Part shown: one piece after another, positions 11,072-22,682 of the stretch
Layout: the number at the start of each line of letters is the position of its first letter
Numbering within the stretch: the first letter of the stretch is position 1
DNA from: Siphonodentalium dalli
Lineage: Eukaryota > Mollusca > Scaphopoda > Gadilida > Siphonodentaliidae
Reading direction: 5' to 3'
Assembly: GCA_032622095.1 (NCBI GenBank)
Contig: CP136065.1
Coordinates: 214,068,151 to 214,132,150, forward strand
Length of the DNA: 64,000 nt
Notes under the pieces: model-generated
Told to the model about the DNA's origin: nothing
What the model saw: the letters and a program-made list of their open reading frames with translations, nothing else
Databases searched by the model: none
Program-made: the position numbers and the translations under genes

Positions 11072-11501
11072 GGCTTCCCATATTAATCCGCGCTTAAAAT
11101 ATACGCATGTAATCCGAATATTGTTGAATTATATTATACAGTGATGTAAACTGAATGCAGAATATAACAACAATGTGAAGGTGCTGAACTCTAGCGCACC
11201 GATGTTGTAACTTGCGGCGAAGCAAGTTACAACCTGGAGGCAGTGATATATACAGATAGAAGTAGATTTCATAGACATCACAGACATATCGGAAACATCT
11301 CCAGTTAAAAGACTTATACCACAATATATTGATATACTTCTCAACAGACCAGTATTGGAATCTGTGTTTTATGGAATTAAACGAGGCTTTTCCTAGCTGC
11401 TTCCATGCAGTTCGGTGTTTGATTCTGGATAATATAACATCTTGTTGAGTATCAGAATTGCGTGCATAAAATTTCCACAAATTACATGTTCACTTCCCAT
11501 G
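11072..11501. other. No recognisable gene
   Basis: ORFs on the minus strand are open over about 380 bp but show no recognised domain. A 13-bp hairpin (TTGTAACTTG...CAAGTTACAA) sits near 11204-11232. I do not call a gene. Confidence 0.3.
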
Positions 11502-11714
11502 CAGTGACTAAGAAAAGGTAGTCACAATGACTCAATCTAATGGCCCAATTAGTCGTTTTGACCAACCCTTTCGTATTCGTTGTGACTAACATCATCCTAG
11601 TTATTATAAGTAATTTTCAGCCTTAGTCATTTTAACTAAACTTAGTTAGTCATCATGTGGACAAACGTTTGACCAACATAAGTTAGTCATATTGACTAAC
11701 TTTTGTCTTCAGTG
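11502..11714. mobile_element. Short MITE with TTAGTCA/TGACTAA arms
   Basis: The left end CAGTGACTAAGAAAAGGTAG and the complement of the right end, CACTGAAGACAAAAGTTAG, align with a few mismatches. AGTCA...TGACT motifs are repeated in both arms. TA follows the right end; the left flank does not match. It is probably a degraded mariner-type MITE. Confidence 0.5.
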
Positions 11715-12022
11715 TATCACTGTCTTAGCTAGATTGTCACCCAGTCTTTTTTTGTAATGTAATGGTTTAGTACTCAGACACAATGTGTGTAACATGAGAA
11801 TTGGATATATAACAATACTCATGATTAAACTACAATTTATATTCAAAAACAACAAAATCATCGTCATCATCATATTGCTATTCACTAATATCTTCCGCCG
11901 TCCTCGTCACCACTATCCTCATCTGAACGGTCGCCACTCGCAGGAGTGATGTAGACTGTGCCCCCCCCCCAAAAGTCGCCTTGTTTTGTCAAGAACTTTA
12001 TAACAAATTGAAAAGCGTATAT
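11715..12022. other. No recognisable gene
   Basis: AT-rich sequence with a short ATCATCGTCATCATCAT microsatellite near 11857 and a 10-C run near 11961. Nothing coding recognised. Confidence 0.3.
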
Positions 12023-12882
12023 TAGTACAGCGGCCAAACGACAAAAGTGGTCGGGTACCCCTACCCACGGTAGAACAAGTTAAAACCAACTTTTTTTGAA
12101 GGAGAAATATATACTGTAGACGAAAATGATAGTGAAAAATAACGGAATTGGTGGTGGCTATTCTCAAATCGACGATGAACGATACCCACCAGTGACTTTT
12201 CCCAGAAATTAACGATTTTGGTAAAGTGAGCCCTGCGGCTATGTCCTACGTTATTAGCCCACATTGTATGCGTTAAAGTGACTACAGCATACCATATCTG
12301 TACCTGATATGCAAGAAGTGTTGGTTAATTTTGATTTTCGTGCCATTTGGAGCCGAATCATTTATTTTTTGTTGAAAAATCGCTCTTTTTCAAATAAATT
12401 ATATTTTTCGAACATTATCATTCAAACGGATATTGCAATAATATTGAAATATTTAGTCCATATGGTGTAGTAGTTATCTGTCAAGCCTATGAAGAAAGAA
12501 GTTAACAAAAATGTTGAACGGGTTGCGATATATTGGATTTTAGCTACCCCTCCCCCAACACGTTTTTGGTCGAAAAAAATACATATTTTTGATAATGACA
12601 TTACAAACATTTTCGAATTGATCTGAATGGGACCCAATATGAATCTTGTACTGAAAGTGTTGTCCAGAGATGCCGTTTAATCGATTACAGATGTGTTCAG
12701 GCTTTCAGACCCTCAGTTACAACAACAACAATTATTTTATTGATAACAGTTAATTTTGCATGCATTAACATCGATGTTAAGTACTAAAACCTTTGTTATA
12801 AACAATACGTGACCAACTATATAATTCATATGGCTCAGTAGTTATCTGGACATCACAAGTAGAAAGAATTTGACAGAAATTG
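12023..12882 (+). repeat. Left inverted arm of the composite
   Basis: It contains, in order, TACCCCTACCCACGGTAGAA, GGTGGTGGCTATTCTCAAAT, a CGTGCCATTTGGAGCCGAA block, TAGCTACCCCTCCCCCAACA, a CAACAACAACAA microsatellite and TTTTGCATGCATTAACATCG. All of these reappear in reverse complement at 16723-17590. Short ORFs across it are shared by both arms only because the DNA is duplicated. Confidence 0.75.
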
Positions 12883-13339
12883 TCAACGGTTTTCAAGATA
12901 TTGGAATTAGGTACCGCTCCCCCGGACGCGATTTGGTAGAAAAACTAAATATTTATGATAACAAGACAGACCTTTCTAAATTATTCTAATGAGCATCTAA
13001 TCATTATTCGTGTGATGAAAACCTGATCCGTAGACACCGCGAGCCTGGTTTTTAGATGACCTCAGGTTTCCAATTAAACCCCCAGTTACAACAACAACAA
13101 CAACACAATATCTTATTTATGACATGTAATTTTTTATTAACACATATCGACTTTGAGCAACTGAAGTATTTGTTCTAAACGACACATAATATAGACTAAC
13201 ATAATCATACAGAACAAAATCATTGTTGCTCCCCCGCCCTATTATACGTCCTGAACACACCACGAACTGAACAAAATATGATCTCAGTATTAAGAAGCAT
13301 GTAATTATAAAGGACAATTACATAAGGAAATATACAATG

Positions 13340-15830
13340 TTTATAGATGGGTTTGTTCCCGAAACAGTGTGGCACTTTGCTTGGCAAATATGAAGGGCGA
13401 ATTTGCTATATTTTTCAAGAACACTCTACCCAATTTAAAGACTTCAACGCAATACGAAATTAAGCTACATGATCTCTAATTCTCTATAATTAACCGAGAG
13501 TGTGACGGGAGTGTAGTTCTATCAGAGAATACATCATTTGTATGGATGGGTTGTGCATGTGTCGCTTTACACAAAGTGGCTGATAAATAAGAAAGACGAA
13601 TTTGCTGTTTTAGGCCCCCCTACACAATTGAAGTGTTAAAGTTGAACAACTCACGAACTGAAATGACTGCTGTAAATATTAACTGAGGATGTGGGCAAAA
13701 ATAGTAATATCGGGGCGCATACATGGTGTTGGTGGATGTGTTGGTGGATGGGTTGGTTGGATCCCGAATGCCTTTAGCACTTTAAGAAAATCGGATGGCA
13801 AACTCCAAAGGCGAATATTTTTTGTTTTGTGGAACCCCTTTATATGCCCATTTAAACTCTTGAACACACCATGCTCCGAATATTCATGCTTTTGTTATTA
13901 AATCACAATGTGAACGAAAGGTAGTGCTATCAGGGAATATACATGTCATATGGGTAGTTTGGTTCCCAAAATCCTTGGGTACTTTACAAAAGGCGGCTGG
14001 CAAAAACCAAAGCTGAATATTTTCTTTGAGCACCCTACCCCATTTAAAGTCTTAAACACACTAATGGATGGACACGTTCTCAATATTAACTGGGGTGTGG
14101 ACAAATGGTATGTAATTCCGGAAATATACCTCTTCATTGCAGATGGTGGGTTAGCTGGCTTCCCAATGTCTGGGGCACTTTACAAAAAGTGGCTAGCAAA
14201 GAGAAGGCGAAATCTCACTGTTTTGGGTACCCATAACCCTTCTAAACTCTTTAGCACACACTGAACCAAATCTATATGCTCTCATGTATTATTTACAATT
14301 TGTATGGGTGGTTTTGTTATCGAAATCCTGGAACACTTTACAAAAGGCGGCTGGCAAATACGAAATGTAATGTGTTAGGCCACACTACCCCATTTGCAGT
14401 CTTGGGACACACAATGAACCGAAAGGATGTGCTCCCATTATTAACTGCGTGTGTAGAGAAATTGACGCTATATAAAGAGTATAGTATACCACGGTCTTGA
14501 ATGTCTGGGTCACTTTACAAAAAGTTGTTGATGAAAGAGAAAGGCGAATACTCACTGTTTTGGGAGGACCCCATTAACCCATTTAATATCTTGATCAGAG
14601 CATGAACTGAAGTTATATTCTCTCATACTTAGCTGAGTGTGTATTCGAAAGATATTACTGTCATGGAATTATTAATTGATATGTGGGTGATTTGGTTCCC
14701 TCAAAATCCTGGAACACTTTACAAAAAGCGGCTGGCAAACAAGAAGGCGAATTTTCTATGTCTTGAGGACCCCACTATCCAACTTGAAGTCTTAACAAAA
14801 TGATATGCTCTCAATGTTAACTGAAGTTGTGGACAAATGGGATTATTATCTGGCAATACGAACCTGTTGTGGGTGAGATGGTTCCCGATAGCCTGTGGCA
14901 CTTTACAACAAATGGTCAGCAAATGAATGGGATAAATTTTACTCTCAGGGGACTCCATCCCTATCTGAAGTCTTGAACACAACACTAGCTCAAGGCATAA
15001 GCTATCCATATAACCCGAGATTGTGGCCGAATGACAATGGTCTCGCGAGCCCGCCGTTCGCGAGAACACCGTGGCACCTTACACAAAGCAGGTGGCAAAC
15101 GATGAAGGCGAATTTTAAGGGACCCCTACCCCATGTAAACCATTGAACCTACCACGAACTGAATGGATGTGCCCTCATGGTCAAACGACGATATGGACAA
15201 ATGGCTATTTCTATAAAGAAATACACAATTGTTATAGATGGGTTAACACCCGAAAGTCGGGGACACTTGACAAAAAGCGACTGAAAAATAAATAATGCGA
15301 TTGTTCAATGTTTGTATTACCCCCTTCCCAATTTGAAGACTAGAACACACCACGGATTGGAACGATATCATCATTGACTGCGTGTATGGACAATGGCGAG
15401 TTAATTGTTCAAGGACGTAAACAATGTAAATAGATGGATTTGGGTTCTGAAAGAATGAGCACTTAACGAAAAGTGACTGGAAAATAAGAAAGGCAAAATT
15501 TTGAGGACCCCTACTTTATTTGAAGTCTTGGAAGACACCACATGGTGAAATGATATGACCCCAATATTAATTTAGGGCTTGACCAAAGGTTAGTTTTTAT
15601 CAGAATATACATATGTGTTGGTTCCCGAACGTCTGCATCATGTGGCACTCCACAACAATTTTAGCGGCTGGCAAATGTTCACTGTTGTATGTACCCCTAC
15701 CCTATTTGAGGTCTTGAACACATCATGTACTGAAGGGATTATGAATTCAATATCAACATATATTGTGGCCGAAACTATGCGATATATAAGTATGTGGTAG
15801 TTCTATCCGGAAGTAAACAATTTATCTGGG
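13340..15830 (+). repeat. 13-unit ~190-bp satellite array
   Basis: A core GGCACTTTACAAAAAGTGGCTGGCAAA-like motif recurs near 13371, 13562, 13770, 13978, 14177, 14332, 14509, 14710, 14897, 15072, 15258, 15457 and 15642, giving spacings of 155-208 bp. Units also share CCCCTACCCCATTTGAAGTC, GAACACACCA and ATTAACTG.GTGTGGACAAA. Divergence between units is high, so the array is not recent. Many short ORFs in this interval are readings of the repeat, not genes. Confidence 0.85.
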
Positions 15831-15839
15831 AGGGAGATT

Positions 15840-16107
15840 GTATGGGGAAAATTAGGATGCAATCCAGTTGGAACTGATTGGATACAATGATATACACATA
15901 GTTTCGTTGGAGCTGATTGGACGCAATGCTACACAGATAATGTTGTTTTCGTCATTGATACGCCCGTCGCCGTGAGATTGCAGACGGTCTGGAGGTGGTA
16001 AATTTCGCGCTCAGCAGGGTTTCAATGCTTTTGCTGTCCAATTATTGTAATCTCTGTATACCATTATTGGTTTTTTGAGAATAAACTATTGATTGGTTGA
16101 TTGATAT
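15840..16107 (+). mobile_element. LINE or SINE tail inside the composite
   Basis: The non-satellite block ends GAGAATAAACTATTGATTGG followed by TTGATTGAT repeats, a short-repeat 3' terminus as in L2/CR1-like LINEs or SINEs that borrow their tails. An internal duplication (GGA.CTGATTGGA.ACAATG.TA) lies near 15870-15935. It sits between the satellite and the second arm copy, so it probably inserted into the composite. Confidence 0.45.
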
Positions 16108-16139
16108 GCGACAATTATTGTATGTAATGGCAAATAAAA

Positions 16140-16720
16140 TGCGTTGTTGTTGTAATTTGGGGTCTGGAAGCCTGACACGTCTTTAATCACTTAAGCAATG
16201 TCCCCGGGCTCAATTTTCAGCAAAAGAATTATGTTGGGTCCGAGTATGATCAATTGGGAAATTTGGTAAAAATATGTAATTTTTCGACCAAAAACGTGTT
16301 TGGTGGAGGTGTAGCTAAAATCCATTATTTCGCAAATTGTTCTAAATTTCTGTTAACTTCTTTCTGCATATGCTTGGCAGATAACTGCATCACCATAAGA
16401 ATTAAATATTTGGGCATTATAACAATATCCATTTGAATGATAATGTTCGAAAAATAATATTTTTGTGAAAAAGTGCGATTTTTCAGCAAAAAATAGATAT
16501 TTTGGCTCCAAATGGCAGGAAAAACTAAATTAACCAACACTTTTTTTCATATCAGGTAGAAGTATGGTATGGTTTAGTAATTTTAAACCCAACAATATGG
16601 GCAAATAGGCTAGGACATAGCCACAGGGCTCGCTTTACCAAAATCGTTAATTTCTGGGAAAAGTCTCTGGAGGGTGTCGCTCACCGTCGATTTGACAATA
16701 GCCACCACCTATTCCGATAT
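16140..16720 (-). repeat. Extra internal copy of arm sequence
   Basis: It runs from TGTTGTTGTAATTTGGGGTC through TAGCTAAAATCCATTATTTC to GGGAAAAGTCTCTGGAGGG, in the same orientation as 16872-17460. The right half of the composite therefore carries two tandem copies of the arm module. The left half carries one full copy and a shorter one (12890-13110). Confidence 0.7.
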
Positions 16721-16722
16721 TT

Positions 16723-17590
16723 TTCAATTTCTGTCAAATTCTTTCTACTTGTGTTGTCCAGATAACTACTGAGCCATATGTTATATAGTTGGTCACGTTG
16801 TTTATAACAAAGGTTTTAGTACTTAACATCGATGTTAATGCATGCAAAATTAACTGTTATCAATAAAATAATTGTTGTTGTTGTAACTGGGGGTCTGAAA
16901 GCCTGAACACATCTGTAATCGATTAAACGGCATCTCTGGACAACAATTTCAGTACAATATTCATATTGGGTCCCATTCAGATCAATTCGAAAATGTTTGT
17001 AATGACATTATCAAAAATATGTATTTTTTTCGACCAAAAACGTGTTTGGGGGAGGGGTAGCTAAAATCCAATATCTCGCAAACCGTTCTAAACTGTTGTT
17101 AACTTCTTACTTCATATGCTTGCTTGATAATTACTACACCATATGACCTAAATATTTCAATATTATTGCAATTAACGTTTGAATGATAATGTTCTAAATA
17201 TATAATTTTTTTGAAAAAGACTGATTTTTCAACAAAAAATATATGTTTCGGCTCCAAATGGCACGAAAATCCAAATTAATCAACACGTCTTGCATATCAG
17301 GTACAAATATGGTATGCTGTAGTCATTTTAACACCAACAATGTGGGCAAATAACTTAGGACATAGCCGCAGGACTCACTTTACCAAAATCGTTAATTTCT
17401 GGGAAAAGTCACTGGTGGGTATCGTTCATCGTCAATTTGAGAATAGCCACCACCAATTCCGTTATTTTTCACTATCATTTTCGTAAAGAGTATATATTTC
17501 TCCTTTAAAAAAAGTTAGTTTTAACTTGTTCTACCGTGGGTAGGGGTATCTCGAAAACTAGAGCTCTTTTTCGATTTGGCCGCTGCACTA
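16723..17590 (-). repeat. Right inverted arm of the composite
   Basis: Reverse complement of 12023-12882 with scattered substitutions and small indels. It includes CGATGTTAATGCATGCAAAA, GGGGGAGGGGTAGCTAAAAT, the CCAAATGGCACGAAAA block and TTGTTCTACCGTGGGTAGGG before the terminal GGCCGCTGCACTA. Confidence 0.75.
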
Positions 17591-17699
17591 TATAGTTAGT
17601 CTATTCCTGATATTGTATGAATTAAGAATGTTCATTTCACCTTTCTGGAAGGAGAAAACAGTGAAAAGTAATCCGGGGTATACAATAATAAACAAAAAA

Positions 17700-18015
17700 T
17701 TATATGGCGCGAGTACTAGTGCGGAAGGATAGTTCTGTCTTTGGTGGCAAAATTGCCGTATCGGGAAACCCATTAACACATGTGTCTTTATGTGTTTATT
17801 ACACGCACCCGTCCTACAACCGTGAAACAACAGACTTACAATGTTTATTCAGTCACATACAGGGCTTGCTTTGTCATGTATGCTGGTGCCTGTTTTATAG
17901 TTCCGGTTTCGTGGTTGAGATGAACGTCATTTATGTCATCTGACGTCAACGGGATGGTATGGCACGTGTTTTCCATACGGATTTGTAAATATGGAACAAC
18001 AGAGACACTGTTATT
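17700..18015 (+). repeat. Two dispersed-repeat fragments
   Basis: 17700-17800 resembles one arm of the foldback at 5286-5443 (GTGCGGAAGGATAG, TTGCCGTATC, AACCCATT). 17830-18015 matches 3545-3745 in reverse complement (TATAGTTCCGGTTTCGTGGT, TTTGTAAATATGGAACA). The two families are adjacent here but separate at the left of the window. Non-coding. Confidence 0.5.
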
Positions 18016-19489
18016 TCTGGAAACAACGGTGTAATAAAGATGGGTATGTCAAGTATTATTCGACATATATTAACCACCATCTACCATACATATCGATCGG
18101 GAATGGAAATGTTCAGGACCCAGCCATGGCTATAGCGTCCTTTATAAAATACGCTGAATTAAGGCGATATTTTCTCTAGAGATATCCACAATTTGCCATA
18201 AATTTATCATATATGCATTTAAAAACATTATTGCAATAATATTTAAATAAGTGAATGTGATACCATGAGGTTAACAATATTTATTATGTGAACTTACCTT
18301 CCTTGTTGGTTCATTTTCACATTATAAAAACAGCAACAAACAAAACCCGACTTCCAAACAAAAACAATGCCGAAATTGATATTTGAATTTAGTATCATGC
18401 TGAACTTTCAAGGACGGTCTATATTTATACATTTTGGAACGTTCCATAGTGGAATGTTCCACTGCCAATCATCCATCAAGCCAGGAATGAGAGCCGTCCT
18501 GATTGAACGCCAGCCTCCCGGTGGATTACGTCGCCCGGTGGCCAGCCCCCTTGTAGCGACGTCATGACGCATGTGACATCAAACTTTGATGTTCGTTGCT
18601 CCATTATTGCTAACACATTGTATGTAATATTTAACACAAATAATATCTTATCTGCGTGCATATAAAACAATTGGACCGTCTTCACTACAACAAGTACCCA
18701 AAACAAGCGATACGCATGGATGATCAGTTGACTTGCCAGTGATTTCACATCCGAGATTATGACATCAAAACCACGTAGCCCTATAAATGGGAATTGAATT
18801 TGAATTATTTGAATATTATTTATTCATTTTATGATTTACAATGTGCAGGTTGTTATTTGAATCGTTAATAGCAATGATTAAAATTCACATATCATAATTT
18901 GGAGCAATACAATTATATAACCAACGTATTTATACGATCTCATTTCGGTCACTTGACAAACCCTGACAAAACCATGAAACATTTCATAATGATCCGTAAA
19001 TCGGCGCGGTCTTCTCACTTCACGCATGGGCTGGGTTGCTGACGCGGCGTTCAGCATGCCTCTTACCGTGAATTATATGATAAAACTATCAGAATGGTTA
19101 ATATATAAGAAATAGATAATATCGTAAGAACGTTTGTATAGTAATTTTCAATTAGCAGTTCAATCAGTTAAAAAGGACGCAAGGCATATATGAAAATATT
19201 GACGCACGCAGTTCGCGGATCACTCTAATAATATACTATTGCACACTCTGAGGATTGTGGATTGCATTTAGGTTCATATGTTTTAATTAATTGAACAAAC
19301 GTGTGCTTAACGTAGGCTATACTTCATAATTTAGTGAATAAATGTTATGTTAAAGTTGACGTCCTTAATGACGTTGTTGACGTAATCGGTTTGTATTTTT
19401 AAGATTACGCAATATTTTATTGAACGTTTTGAATTCTTCTTATCTGTATTTTGCTGTCTTTTGCACCCAAGCCATTGGATGTGCAATAA
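18016..19489. other. No recognisable gene
   Basis: About 1.5 kb without a recognisable ORF, splice-bounded exon or repeat unit. A short palindrome (TGGAACGTTCCA...TGGAATGTTCCA) is near 18435-18462. The sequence could be old degraded repeat or intergenic DNA. Confidence 0.35.
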
Positions 19490-22400
19490 CAGTGGTGTAG
19501 AGATAGCTCTTGCGGTGGGGAATCTTTCAAGAAATACTTAAGATGTGGGAAATGTATTGTATAATATCAAATGATATATGTCGATATTTGTTCCCCATGT
19601 AATCGAAACTTTGTTTGTAGAAATACACACAGGAAAGAATAATTCGTATGTCGTTGGATCCATATACAGACCAAATAGTGCTCCATTAGCTGACATCTCG
19701 GAATTTTCGGACCAACTTGATAATATTATCCTAAAAATTAACGAACCTAATTCTAAACCATATCTTATAGGTGACTACAACATTGACTTGTTACACACCA
19801 ATAATCATAAAACAAATCAGTGAATTCATTAGCAAAATGTTCGAACGAGGATTTATACCATTGATAACCAAACCAACGAGGGTAACGGAGTTCTCAGCAA
19901 CTTTAATTGATCATATATACACAAATAACATATCAAACTGTAAATTGACCAGCGGAATAATACTAACAGACGTTTCCGATCACTTTGGTATGTTTCATAT
20001 TGAGACCAACACTACATGCGAAACATCGTCAGAAAATAACTCAACGGTAATACCAATTCGGATAATGTCAGAAAACAACTTCAGAAAGTTTAAAAGTATA
20101 CTAAACAGCTACTCGTTTGAAGAAGTATTCAGATGCCGAGATGCTAATCTCGCATATAACTCGTTCCTTAATATTTATTTACTTGCTCAAGAGGCATTTC
20201 CGTTAATAACCAAAAAACTGCCAAATAAATATATTAAGCGCGAACCTTGGATGACAACTGGTCTACTAAAATCGTCAATAGAAAAACATAAAACATATAT
20301 AAATAAATTAAAAATTCCAACCAACCAAAACATTGACAAATATAAGAATTACTGCCGAATATACAATCAGCTAAAAAGAAAATGTAAAAATCAATATTAC
20401 GACTATGCACTAAAAGAAAACCAATCTAATGTGAGACGAACGTGGTCAATATTGAAAGACGCATTAAAGATGTCCCATGACACACTTAAAATTCCAACTG
20501 AATTCCTAGTAAATGGAACCACGAAATTATCCGACCCCATATCGATAGCATGTACTTTCAACAACTACTTTTCAGATATAGGTCGAAAAATTAATAACTC
20601 AATTTCACCTCGACCAGGTTTGGACTTTACAACTTATTTATCGAATAACAACAAATATAATTTCTTCATGTTTCCTACAAATTCAGATGAAGTGCTCAAG
20701 TTGAGTTCAAATTTATCCAGCAAGTCATCTACGGACTTCAATAATGTTTCTGTAAAGTTAATGAAACGAACAATTAATGAAACCGTCAACCCGCTAACCC
20801 ATATGTTCAATCTTTCCCATACACAAGGTGTTGTACCAGAGCAAATGAAAATTTAAAAAATCGTTCCAATCTATAAAAACGGTGATCGCGATCGAATTGA
20901 GAACTACAGACCCATCAGTGTTTTACCAGCATTCTCCAAAATGCTGGAAAAACTAATGTATCAGCGGCTATCATCTTTTTTGACCAAGCATCATATACTA
21001 CACGAAAACCAATATGGTTTTCGTAAAAACACTCTACTGTCCACCCCCTGATCCACCTTCTAGAAGAAGTTGCGAATAGCAACGACAAAAAAAAACCCCG
21101 TGACTCAACATTGGCTGTCTTCATAGACCTATCAAAGGCATTTGACACAATTAATCATGATATTTTACTCCACAAACTGAAGCACAATGGAATACGCGGC
21201 ATAGCAACCGAATGGTTTAAAAGCTACCTATCGGAACGAAAACTGTATGTAAATCTTAATGGGGTTAACTCTGGAATGTTAGCAATGAAATATGGTGTAC
21301 CACAAGGGCTTATTCTTAGACCCTTGTTATTTTTAGTTTATGTTAATGACATGCCGAAATGTACGTCCATTAAACTCCTCTCATTCGCCGATGACACTAC
21401 CATGTGTACATCAGGAAATAACAGTCTATCAATTAATGAGTCTAAGAGTAAATACATGCTCATACACCCCCAAAACAACGACTCAAAGTGGAACGATATA
21501 AGGATACAACTGAATCATAAAGAACTTACCCGTATTGGAAACCAATACAAAGAAAAATCTCTTAAATTTCTCGGAGTGATCATAGACGAGAACCTCACAT
21601 TCAAGTATCATATATCCATGATGACAAAAAAAAATTCTCATGCCACATATTGCTTAAACATGGCAAAACGATTTCTCCCCAAAAACGCACTCAAAACCCT
21701 TTATTTCGTTCTCATTCACAATCATCTCATGTGCGGATTAATAATATGGGGCCATGCAAATATAACAGGATCATTATTTAAGTTTCAAAAGAAAGCTATA
21801 CGCATTATATGCAAGACGAAATATCGTAGCCATACCGAACCACTTTTTAAGAGGGAAAAGATCCTCAAACTGCACGATCTATATCATCTCCAAATCGCAT
21901 TATTTATGTATAATTGGAAAAATAAAACTCTCCCATCATCATTCGAAAAAACATACAAATATACACCCATATCTATAACCAGACAATCCGGAAGTTTGAT
22001 GATGACAGAACCGAGAACAAATTTATCTCTAATACTTCCAAATCACGCTTTCCCCAATGTATGGAACTGTTTGAACGGTTCGCTCAGAAATTCTCCAAAT
22101 AAAACACAATTCGAAAAATCTATCACCAATAATCTATTATCACAATATAGTACTATATGTGAAAGTTGAGAATGTAAATCATGCAGAGTAACAACTTGAA
22201 ACCACTGACCTTATTATTGGCATGGCCCAACAAGTATGAGTCACCAGGTACCCTCACCTTTTTTTGGGCGATTTAATAATACGTATATTTTCATGCACGC
22301 GTACATAATTAGCTTAGCCCTAACATTAAACACATATTCGAATGGCAGACTGTCCTATTGTATAAGAAGATTTACCATTGACAAACCCTTCCACGCTCAT

Positions 22401-22545
22401 CCTTGTTGTAAATACTCATTATTCGACAATGAACGCCATCTCAATCATACATGTAATGTTATATTACAGGGGTGGCAGGAAGACGGTATGTACTGGCCAT
22501 TCCACCCCTGCACATGTAAATATGTATACATTTAAGAAATAAATA
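19490..22545 (+). pseudogene. Non-LTR retrotransposon (CR1/Jockey-like), broken ORF2
   Basis: Order of domains: an APE endonuclease, a basic linker and a reverse transcriptase. The endonuclease is read in two frames. GSIYRPN and IGDYNIDLL lie in 19578-19823, then LIDHIYTN and a DVSDHF motif lie in 19771-20856. RT pieces are EQMKI, a TAA stop at 20854-20856, then YRPISVLPAFSKMLEKLM and YGFRK in the same frame. After a frameshift near 21040 come AVFIDLSKAFDTINHDIL, YGVPQG and FADDT (21111-22169). The segment between FADDT and NESKSKYML is shorter than in intact relatives, so about 25 codons look deleted. The C-terminus ends ...STICES at 22169, then a 3' UTR runs to AATAAA near 22538. ORF1 is absent, so the copy is 5'-truncated. 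Inactive. Confidence 0.85.
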
Positions 22546-22682
22546 CACGGTGTAGAGGTGTGTATACAGTCAAGTTGTACCACAAAAAACTGATTGTAGG
22601 ACGACGCGTAGCGGAGTCCTACAATCAGTTTTTTGTGGTACAACTTGACCATACACACCGATACACCGTGTATTTATTTCTT
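22534..22682. mobile_element. 149-bp near-perfect palindrome at the LINE 3' end
   Basis: AAGAAATAAATACACGGTGT at 22534 is mirrored by its complement ending at 22682. Arms of about 68 bp enclose GACGCGTAGCGGA. The left terminus coincides with the AATAAA-bearing end of the LINE. Either a foldback element landed exactly at the LINE end, or the LINE terminus was duplicated in inverted orientation. TTTTTTGTGGTACAA within an arm recurs in the hairpin at 23470-23515. Confidence 0.6.

Larger units (their letters stand above)
12023..17590. mobile_element. Giant composite foldback element (~5.6 kb)
   Basis: TAGTACAGCGGCCAAA at 12023 is mirrored by TTTGGCCGCTGCACTA ending at 17590. Behind these ends lie inverted arms of about 870 bp (12023-12882 and 16723-17590), roughly 85-90% alike by eye. 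The interior holds further copies of arm sequence (12890-13110 and 16140-16720), a 13-unit satellite and a retrotransposon tail. No transposase ORF is present. The flanks (TATAT on the left, TATAG on the right, or TA alone) do not settle the target-site duplication. The structure resembles satellite-carrying non-autonomous elements known from bivalves, but with much longer inverted arms. The superfamily is unknown. Confidence 0.7.

Noticed and set aside
11094-11480. 128-codon minus-strand ORF
   Set aside because: No recognisable similarity; AT-rich random composition; adjacent to foldback elements.
13081-13108. Repeated CAACAACAACAA tracts considered as a coding poly-Gln/Asn segment
   Set aside because: The tracts lie at the same place in each arm module of the composite and are not in an extended reading frame.
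13117-15146. Many 60-116-codon ORFs on both strands
   Set aside because: They read through diverged ~190-bp satellite units and the arm repeats; no conserved protein motif and no codon-level conservation between units.
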